Origin: Desulfomicrobium sp.
GTDB lineage: Bacteria > Desulfobacterota > Desulfovibrionia > Desulfovibrionales > Desulfomicrobiaceae
Length of the DNA stretch: 5,204 nt
Direction of reading: 5' to 3'
Assembly: GCA_003542385.1 (NCBI GenBank)
Contig: DPKT01000154.1
Location: forward strand, 1 to 5,204
Part shown: in pieces, positions 1 through 5,204 of the stretch
Layout: each line of letters starts with the position of its first letter
Position numbering within the stretch: the first letter of the stretch is position 1
Notes under the pieces: generated by a model
Told to the model about the DNA's origin: nothing
The model's input: only the letters and a program-made list of their open reading frames with translations
Databases searched by the model: none
Made by a program: the position numbers and the translations under genes

Positions 1-1
1 C

Positions 2-1090
2 CTAGTCGTTCCATTTGGAGCGGATGGACCTGATGCGTTCGGTGTTCCTGAAAAACGCTTCGACCACCTGCGGGTCGAAATGGGAGCCCGAGCTCTCCCT
101 GATGATCGCCAGGCATTTTTCCTCGGGAAAGGCTTTCTTGTAGGGCCGTTCGCTGGCCAGGGCGTCGTAGGTGTCGACCACGGCCACGATGCGCGCCTCC
201 AGGGGGATGGCCTCCCCGGCCAGGCCAAAGGGGTAGCCTGTGCCGTCCCAGCGTTCGTGGTGCAGCAGGGCCAGCATGCGCGCCAGGTCGAGGAGCTCGT
301 TGCCTTCCGGCCCCTTGACAGCCCAGTTCTCGCAGCTGGCGTGGGCCTCCTCCTTGCTCGTCAGGGGGCCCAGTATTTCGCAGCCGAAGATGCAGTGCCG
401 CTGCATGATCTTCCATTCATCGGGGTCGAGCTTGCCCGGTTTGAGCAGCACTTCGTCGGGCACCCCGATCTTGCCGATGTCGTGCAGGGGCGCGCAGTCG
501 CGCAGGTTGTCGCAGCTCTCCGCGTCGAGTCCCAGGGCTTCGGCCAGGACCGCGGCTATCTCGCCGACTCGGATGACGTGGTGTCCGGTCTCGTTGTCCT
601 TGTACTCTGCCGCCCGGCTCAGGCGGTGCATGATCTGCCTGCGGGTCCGTTCAAGTTCGGCCGTGCGCTGCCGCACGAGTTCCTCGAGGTTGGTCTGGTA
701 CTCCCGGTTTTCCCTGATGAGCCTGGCCTTTTCCGTGACCTTGTTCAGGGTGTGCTCCAGGATGCTGAAATTGTGCAGGGGCTTGGTCAGGAAGTCCCAG
801 GCCCCGAGCCGCACGGCTTGCAGGGCGTCGTCGACCACGCCGACGCCCGAGAGTACGACGATGGGCAGCTCCGGCGCCTCTTCCCTGGCATGGCGCAGGA
901 ACCCGTAGCCGTCGAGGACCGGCATGTTCAGGTCCACGATGACCGCGGCCAGATTCGGCATGTGCGCGCGCATGACCTTGAGGCCTTCGAGCCCGTTGCC
1001 TGCGTCCAGGGCATCGTACCCCAAGTCCTCAAGGTAGGCGCACAGGGAGCGGCGCAGGCCTTCTTCGTCATCGATGACCAGGATGTTCAT
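2..1090 (-). CDS. Response regulator: receiver domain plus HD-GYP cyclic-di-GMP phosphodiesterase
   Basis: This is a 362-residue cytoplasmic two-component output protein predicted to hydrolyse cyclic-di-GMP. Residues 1-120 are a receiver with acidic pair D7/D8, phosphoacceptor D53 (VDLNMP), S81 and K103 (TKP). A charged helical linker follows (about 120-155), then HD-GYP (about 156-350). By alignment from memory to the HD-GYP structure PmGH, the metal ligands are all present: E167, H171, H203-D204, H232, H277-H278 and D306. Also present are K207, G285-Y286-P287 and the substrate-contacting R315/K318 of RPYK. About 19 extra residues lie between H232 and H277. I chose the ATG at 1090 because GGGA sits six bases upstream and the protein then begins MNILVIDDE. 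ATG at 1096 and GTG at 1102 are in frame but poorly placed. It follows the sensor kinase by 77 bases and has no DNA-binding domain. Activity is inferred from residues only. Confidence 0.93.
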   Translation of the reverse strand: MNILVIDDEEGLRRSLCAYLEDLGYDALDAGNGLEGLKVMRAHMPNLAAVIVDLNMPVLDGYGFLRHAREEAPELPIVVLSGVGVVDDALQAVRLGAWDFLTKPLHNFSILEHTLNKVTEKARLIRENREYQTNLEELVRQRTAELERTRRQIMHRLSRAAEYKDNETGHHVIRVGEIAAVLAEALGLDAESCDNLRDCAPLHDIGKIGVPDEVLLKPGKLDPDEWKIMQRHCIFGCEILGPLTSKEEAHASCENWAVKGPEGNELLDLARMLALLHHERWDGTGYPFGLAGEAIPLEARIVAVVDTYDALASERPYKKAFPEEKCLAIIRESSGSHFDPQVVEAFFRNTERIRSIRSKWND

Positions 1091-1167
1091 ACGCATTCCC
1101 ACTTATATGGCATACGGAAAATGTCATACATATTCGTGACCCGATACGTTGAATGTAGTCCACTCGT
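1091..1167 (-). promoter_or_regulatory. Short intergenic gap between kinase and regulator genes, possible control region
   Basis: These 77 bases separate the kinase stop codon from the chosen regulator start and are visibly richer in A+T than the flanking genes. On the minus strand they hold the imperfect direct repeat GTATGACAT / GTATGCCAT (1121-1129 and 1107-1115, 8 of 9 identical, 14-base period). A TATAAG resembling a -10 box sits at 1102-1107, but I see no good -35 box at 15-19 bases, and transcription from it would begin almost at the start codon. GGGA at 1097-1100 is the likely ribosome binding site. No terminator with a T run is visible, so read-through from the kinase gene is plausible. 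A regulatory role is a guess. Confidence 0.25.
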
Positions 1168-4100
1168 CTAGGACCCCGCGGCGGCTTCTTCGGAGCGGGC
1201 CAGACAGGGCAGTTCCAGGGTGAAGACGGTGCCCCCCTCGGGCGGGCAGGAGACGCGCATCCGCCCGCCGTGACCCTTGGTGATGATGAAGTACGACACG
1301 GACAGCCCGAGACCCGTGCCTGCGCCCGAAGCCTTGGTCGTGAAGAAGGGTTCGAAGATGCGCTTGCGGTGCTCGGGGGGGATGCCCGGCCCGTTGTCGG
1401 CGATGTCGATCCGGAGGGACTCTCCCTCGACCCGGGCCCGGATGGCGATGCGCGGGGACTTGGTGGGGGGCTCGGCCTCGGCCATGGCCTGGGCCGCGTT
1501 GCGCAGGAGGTTCAAAAGCACCTGCTCGATCTCCGTTTCCGTGCATTCGCAGCCGGGCAGATCCGCCGGGATGTCCTTGATGATCTCGATGGACTTGAAA
1601 TCGTAGTTCTTCTTCAGGTCGTAGTCGCTGGAAGCCAGGCGCAGGGCGTTTTCGACAACGGTCGCGACGTCGCAGACGGAACGCCTGGACTCGCTGCGCC
1701 GGCTGAAGTCAAGCATGTGGCGGATGATCTCCGCGGCGCGCACGGCCGCGCCCTGGATGTCGCGGATGAAGACGTCGATCTTGCGCTCAGTCAGGTAGCG
1801 CTCGACCTGTTTGATGTCCACGCCGATCCTGGCCGCCGCTTCGATATTTTTCGGGAAGTCCGAGCGGGTGCGCAGGGCGATGGTCTGCACCGCCTGCAGG
1901 ACGATGCCCAGGGGGTTGTTGATCTCGTGGGCGATGCCTGCCGCGATGCCGCCCAGGGAAAGCATCTTCTCGGACTGGACCATGGTCTCCTGCATGGCCC
2001 GCAGGTGGGTGATGTCGCGGGAAATGGCCAGGATGCAGTGCGTGTCGGCCACGGGCACGACCCTGGCCGACACGGAGACGTGCAGGATGTGTCCTTCGCG
2101 GTGCCGCATGTCGAACTCGAAGTTGTCGACCTGTCCGTCGCGGGCGAGGATTTCGACGAATTCCGCGCGTCGTCCGGGAACGGCGAAGAGGCCGATGTCC
2201 AAGGTACTGTGTCCGATGGCCTCCTCCCGGCTGAATCCGGTGAGGGCGCTGAAGGCCTCGTTGACCTCCAGCAGGATGCCATCGCTGAATCTGGCCAGCG
2301 TGATGATGTCGGGCGAGAGGTGGAAGAGGCGCGAGAACATTTCCTCCGATCGCCGCAGGGCCTCCTGGGCCTCCTTGAGTTCGGTGATGTCCACGGTCAT
2401 GGACAGGATGCAGTCCTCGCCGCCCAGGGTGATGAAGCCGCCGGAGTAGAGCAGGTGAATGGTCCTGCCGTCGGGCCGCACGGTCGTCGTCTCCAGGTTG
2501 TGCAGGGTCTGCCTGGCGCCGACGGCGAGCATGATCTCCTTCCGGTGCTCATCGGGGAAGCTGCCAATTTCCTCGGGTGAGAGCTTGAGCAGTTCCTCGC
2601 GCCTGATGTTCAGCCGTTCGAGAAAAACGGTGTTGGCATCCATGTACCGGCCGTCGGAGAGGCGGTTGATGACGATGGAATATGGCGAACTCTCGAAGAT
2701 GGTCCGGAAGCGCCGCTCGCTCTCCTCGACGGCTTGCTGCTTGTGTTTGAGTTCGGAGATGTCCCTGGCTTCGACGATGATGTTGACGACCCTGCCGTTT
2801 TCGTCCCGGAAGGGCGATGCCGTGAAGTCGAAGAAGGCTTCCCGCCCGGCGGCATCGACGTGCGTGATCTCGCGGCGGATCGTCTCGCCGTCTCGGACGC
2901 GTTCGATGACTTGACGGAGCAATGCTTCGGCCTCTGCCCTGTCCGGCCACCACGGCCCCTCCCAGAAAGGCTTGCCGATGACCCGCTCGGCGTCGACGCC
3001 GACCCATTCGAGGGCGCTTCTGTTGGCCGAGAGGAGACGGCCATGCAGGTTCAGCAGGCCGATGAACTGCGTGGTCTGCTCCAGCAGGGCCTTGTTCAGG
3101 GCCTGGAACCTCTCCATTTTCGCCTGGGCCTGCCGGGTTTTGTCGATGTCGATGTTCAGGCCGATGATGCGCTTGGGGCGGCCCAGTTCGTCCCAGGCCA
3201 CGGTCCGGCCCTTGGCCAGAATCCAGCGCCAGGAGCCGTCCTGGGCGCGCAGGCGGTATTCGGCCTCGTACATGCCCCGTCCGCCGTCCCGGATGTAGCC
3301 CGAAAAGGCATCCGCGGCGTCGTTCCTGTCGCTGGGGTGGATCAGGTTGCGCCAGTTTTCCAGGGATCCGGACGTCTGCCGCGCCGGATAGCCGAGCATG
3401 CTGTGCCACTCGGGGCTGTGCTCCTCGCGCTCCTCGGCCGGGAAGTACTCCCAGTATCCTGCCTGGGTGGCTTCCATGGCCAGGCGGAAACGTCCGACCT
3501 GATCCAGAAGGGCCGTTTCGGTGCTCTGCAGTTCGGACACCTTCCTGCGCAGTTTGCGGCTCAGGATCCAGGCCAGCCCCGCCAGCACGAGGACCGTGAC
3601 GACGGCGGTGAGGGCCGCGAAGGACAGGACCCTGCGCGTCACCGGGTCCATGAAGTTCGACGGGAGCCTGATCCAGCGCTCCGTCATGGCCTGCTTTTCC
3701 TTTTCGCTCAACGAATCGAGCACTTTGGATATGGAGCTGGCCAGGAGGGGATATCTGCGGCTGATCCCGATGGACAGGTCCTGGTTCAGGCCGATGTCGC
3801 CGGCGACCTTGAGGTTGGAGAGGCCCTGCTTCTGGATGTGCCACGCGACCACGGCCAGGCTTTCCACGAAGGCGTCCACGGCGCCGAAGGCGACGTCGCG
3901 CAGCCCCTCCGGAATGTTGTCGACCTCGAAGACCTTGTAGCGGCCGAAGTTCGAGGAACGCACGATGTCGCCCGAAGCATAGCCGCGCACGACCGCCACG
4001 CGAAGCCCGTCGAGATTGTTCATGCTCAGGGTCCTGGCCATGTTTCGCGAGGTGACGATGACCAGGGGAAGGCTCGCGTAGGGAGGTGTGAACAGGACGA

Positions 4101-4437
4101 AACCGGCCCGCTGCGGCGTCTGCATCATGGCCGGCGCCAGGGCCGTGTTCCCGTCCTGCAGACCTTTCAGGACGTCCTCCCAGGGAAGGGCCTGCTTGCG
4201 GAAGGTGATGCCGAGGCGTTCCTCGATGTGGGCGATGAGCTCGGAGCTCAGTCCGGAGAACGATCCGTCGGGGGACTCGAATTCGATGGGCGGGAAGGTC
4301 CGGTCGTAGGACAGGACCAGGTTGTCCCTGTTCCTGGCGAGCCAGGCGCGCTCCTCGACGGTCAGGTTCAGCGACGGGGCCGCAGATGCCGTGCCGGTCA
4401 GGGCCAGCAGGAGCAGAATGGTGCAGAGAAGTCGCAT
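1168..4437 (-). CDS. Membrane sensor histidine kinase: periplasmic SBP_bac_3 sensor, four PAS domains, HisKA and HATPase_c
   Basis: This 1089-residue sensor kinase should autophosphorylate and pass phosphate to a separate regulator. Residues 1-19 are a signal peptide ending TASA. Residues 24-34 (LTVEERAWLAR) resemble the segment preceding the solute-binding fold in BvgS/EvgS-type sensors, and about 38-258 are that fold (SBP_bac_3), ending in MTERW. One transmembrane helix (about 270-292) leads into a short charged helix. Four PAS domains follow at about 315-433, 449-563, 572-688 and 697-812; the first is PAS_3-like with HPSDR and DGSWRW. HisKA carries H837 in AHEINNPLG. HATPase_c has the N box (N976, N980), DNGPGIP at 1014-1020, FEPFFTTK at 1028-1035 and GAGTGLGLS at 1038-1046. 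There is no receiver or Hpt domain, which fits the separate receiver gene downstream. The ATG at 4437 is chosen because it gives a clean signal peptide; the G-rich stretch GGGACGGG upstream is a mediocre ribosome binding site. Ligand unknown. Confidence 0.95.
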   Translation of the reverse strand: MRLLCTILLLLALTGTASAAPSLNLTVEERAWLARNRDNLVLSYDRTFPPIEFESPDGSFSGLSSELIAHIEERLGITFRKQALPWEDVLKGLQDGNTALAPAMMQTPQRAGFVLFTPPYASLPLVIVTSRNMARTLSMNNLDGLRVAVVRGYASGDIVRSSNFGRYKVFEVDNIPEGLRDVAFGAVDAFVESLAVVAWHIQKQGLSNLKVAGDIGLNQDLSIGISRRYPLLASSISKVLDSLSEKEKQAMTERWIRLPSNFMDPVTRRVLSFAALTAVVTVLVLAGLAWILSRKLRRKVSELQSTETALLDQVGRFRLAMEATQAGYWEYFPAEEREEHSPEWHSMLGYPARQTSGSLENWRNLIHPSDRNDAADAFSGYIRDGGRGMYEAEYRLRAQDGSWRWILAKGRTVAWDELGRPKRIIGLNIDIDKTRQAQAKMERFQALNKALLEQTTQFIGLLNLHGRLLSANRSALEWVGVDAERVIGKPFWEGPWWPDRAEAEALLRQVIERVRDGETIRREITHVDAAGREAFFDFTASPFRDENGRVVNIIVEARDISELKHKQQAVEESERRFRTIFESSPYSIVINRLSDGRYMDANTVFLERLNIRREELLKLSPEEIGSFPDEHRKEIMLAVGARQTLHNLETTTVRPDGRTIHLLYSGGFITLGGEDCILSMTVDITELKEAQEALRRSEEMFSRLFHLSPDIITLARFSDGILLEVNEAFSALTGFSREEAIGHSTLDIGLFAVPGRRAEFVEILARDGQVDNFEFDMRHREGHILHVSVSARVVPVADTHCILAISRDITHLRAMQETMVQSEKMLSLGGIAAGIAHEINNPLGIVLQAVQTIALRTRSDFPKNIEAAARIGVDIKQVERYLTERKIDVFIRDIQGAAVRAAEIIRHMLDFSRRSESRRSVCDVATVVENALRLASSDYDLKKNYDFKSIEIIKDIPADLPGCECTETEIEQVLLNLLRNAAQAMAEAEPPTKSPRIAIRARVEGESLRIDIADNGPGIPPEHRKRIFEPFFTTKASGAGTGLGLSVSYFIITKGHGGRMRVSCPPEGGTVFTLELPCLARSEEAAAGS

Positions 4438-4569
4438 GAACCCGTCCCATGTTCGGAATGCGTTGCGGATCAGCCGGTCTTGGGAGCGTGTAACACCATC
4501 CCCTGCACCGATGCAAGAATTGGTTCTTTTTCAAACCCTTGAGGGGTGAGACGCTGCTGCGCCACCCGT
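4438..4569. other. Intergenic gap between AOR gene and kinase gene
   Basis: This 132-base spacer holds no credible gene. The minus strand contains the small palindrome GTGTTACAC (4488-4496) and a four-base-pair hairpin, TGCA-TCGG-TGCA (4504-4515). A short C/G stem lies at 4535-4547. No sigma-70 pair of boxes with good spacing and no sigma-54 GG/GC pair could be found by eye. No stem followed by a T run, which would mark a terminator for the AOR gene, is visible on the minus strand. A promoter for the kinase gene is expected here from the gap length, but the sequence does not show it clearly. Confidence 0.4.
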
Positions 4570-5204
4570 TCAGGCCCTCTGTCCGCCGTGCGGGTATTTC
4601 TCCTGCGGCCAGAGCGTCGGCCCCGTCCACTCGGGATAGGGGCCTTCCCCGTGAAGCCTGGCCGCCTCCGCGGCGAGTCCCAGCTCCACCATGCGTTCCC
4701 GGGTGGGAATGCCCGTGACGGGGTCCTGTCCCTGGCGCGCGTAGTAGCGGTCCAGCATGGCGTTGTGCCTGGCCTTTTCCCGTTCCATGTCCTCGGGGCC
4801 GAACAGGTCGGGGTTGAGGGGTATGGCGTCGTGGACCCGCGTGATGCCCTGGCGCGCGTTGAAGGCTTTTTCCAGGGTGTAGATGCGGTCCGCGGCGTGG
4901 ATGAGCCCCTCCTCGTCGAACGCTTCTCCCGTGGCGGCCGTCAGCAGGCGGGCCAGGCCGCCGAAGAGGGGCTCCTTCCAGGCCAGGGGCAGGGCGTTGG
5001 CCCAGGAGTTGACCGCGCCCTTGCAGCGGCCCACGCTGTCGGCCAGGGTACAGACCCGTTCGGACAGGATGATGGCCTCGACCGGGTCGTCCATGTCGGC
5101 GTGCATGGCGCCCGAGGCCTGCAGTTTCGGGTAGAGGTCCGGGTCGTTCTCGCCGTAGGCCCAGCTGCGGCCGCGCAGATGATCGGCCCCGCGCGTCGAG
5201 GTGG
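4570..5204 (-). CDS. Aldehyde:ferredoxin oxidoreductase family protein, C-terminal part (5' end beyond window)
   Basis: The open frame runs off the right edge, so only about the last 210 residues are seen; family members are about 600 long. These enzymes hold a tungsten or molybdenum bis-pterin cofactor and a [4Fe-4S] cluster and typically oxidise aldehydes to acids with ferredoxin. The visible part begins TSTRGADHLRG, a family signature. Visible residues 55-60 (DSVGRC) match the second pterin-binding DxxGL(C/D) motif, whose Cys60 should be the fourth cluster ligand; Arg replaces the usual Leu. LLTAATG (86-92), FNARQG (114-119) and the YY...TGIPT...ELGL ending (153-176) are also typical. The Met at 5106 is not the start, because conserved AOR residues continue upstream of it. 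A 34-residue tail rich in Pro, Trp and Tyr follows ELGL. The substrate is unknown, and other family members, such as BamB-type reductase subunits, cannot be excluded from this fragment. Confidence 0.9.
   Translation of the reverse strand, partial: TSTRGADHLRGRSWAYGENDPDLYPKLQASGAMHADMDDPVEAIILSERVCTLADSVGRCKGAVNSWANALPLAWKEPLFGGLARLLTAATGEAFDEEGLIHAADRIYTLEKAFNARQGITRVHDAIPLNPDLFGPEDMEREKARHNAMLDRYYARQGQDPVTGIPTRERMVELGLAAEAARLHGEGPYPEWTGPTLWPQEKYPHGGQRA

Noticed and set aside
1100..1102. GTG as the start of the HD-GYP regulator (four extra residues)
   Set aside because: No ribosome binding site precedes it, whereas the ATG at 1090 has GGGA at a suitable distance and gives a typical receiver N-terminus.
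1129..1148. Weak hairpin between the kinase and regulator genes, considered as a terminator
   Set aside because: About seven pairs with a wobble and a bulge, and no T tract directly after it on the minus strand.
80..1171. Plus-strand open frame of 363 codons opposite the HD-GYP gene
   Set aside because: It is antisense to an unmistakable receiver/HD-GYP protein and shows no domain or motif of its own.
1168..4437. A hybrid kinase with its own receiver or Hpt domain
   Set aside because: The protein ends about 13 residues after the HATPase_c domain, and no receiver Asp/Lys pattern is present within it.
2734..4542. Long plus-strand open frame (602 codons) opposite the kinase gene, and the 693-codon minus-strand frame at 2549-4630
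   Set aside because: Both overlap the kinase gene, whose domains are continuous. They encode low-complexity Arg/Gly/Pro/Ala-rich or Val/Asp/Gly-rich protein with no recognisable domain, as expected of shadow frames in GC-rich DNA.
4526..4547. Short stem (ACCC/GGGT) next to a run of T on the plus strand, considered as a terminator for the AOR gene
   Set aside because: The stem has only about four base pairs. The T run lies upstream of it when read on the plus strand and becomes an A run on the minus strand, so it fits a terminator in neither direction.
4570..5106. A complete small gene of 178 codons starting at 5106
   Set aside because: The frame stays open to the window edge, and the upstream codons spell the AOR signature TSTRGADHL. 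The Met is internal and the gene is cut by the window.
4883..5134. Plus-strand open frame of 83 codons
   Set aside because: It lies entirely antisense to the conserved AOR coding sequence and has Ser/Arg/Ala-rich shadow composition.

Overview
The window is GC-rich bacterial chromosome with all real genes on the minus strand. In transcription order (high to low coordinates) they are: the 3' part of an aldehyde:ferredoxin oxidoreductase (AOR) family gene that enters from the right edge; a large membrane-anchored sensor histidine kinase; and a response regulator with an HD-GYP output domain, whose stop codon lies at the left edge. A tungsten/molybdenum pterin AOR, a kinase with four PAS domains and a lengthened phosphoacceptor helix hairpin, and an HD-GYP regulator together suggest an anaerobic, GC-rich deltaproteobacterium (Desulfobacterota), possibly Desulfovibrionales. 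This is inference from gene style; no marker gene is present.

Layout: 4570-5204 is the partial AOR gene (about the last 210 residues). 4438-4569 is a 132-base gap with no gene and no convincing promoter or terminator. 1168-4437 is the 1089-residue kinase: signal peptide, periplasmic solute-binding (SBP_bac_3) domain, one transmembrane helix, four PAS domains, HisKA and HATPase_c. 1091-1167 is a short gap, visibly richer in A+T than the genes, containing an imperfect direct repeat. 2-1090 is the receiver/HD-GYP protein. No stretch longer than 300 bases lacks a gene, and I see no tRNA, rRNA, CRISPR array or mobile element.

How the genes probably work together: the kinase has no receiver of its own, and the next gene in the same direction encodes a receiver protein, so they form a likely two-component pair. 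A small solute in the periplasm, plus signals read by the cytoplasmic PAS domains, would control phosphorylation of the regulator. The regulator's HD-GYP domain keeps all the metal and substrate residues expected of an active cyclic-di-GMP phosphodiesterase. The output is therefore predicted to be second-messenger breakdown rather than DNA binding. The AOR gene is on the same strand but 132 bases away, and nothing in the sequence shows a functional link. I found no clearly new system. The points most worth a second look are the roughly 19-residue insertion in the HD-GYP domain and the unidentified ligand of the sensor.
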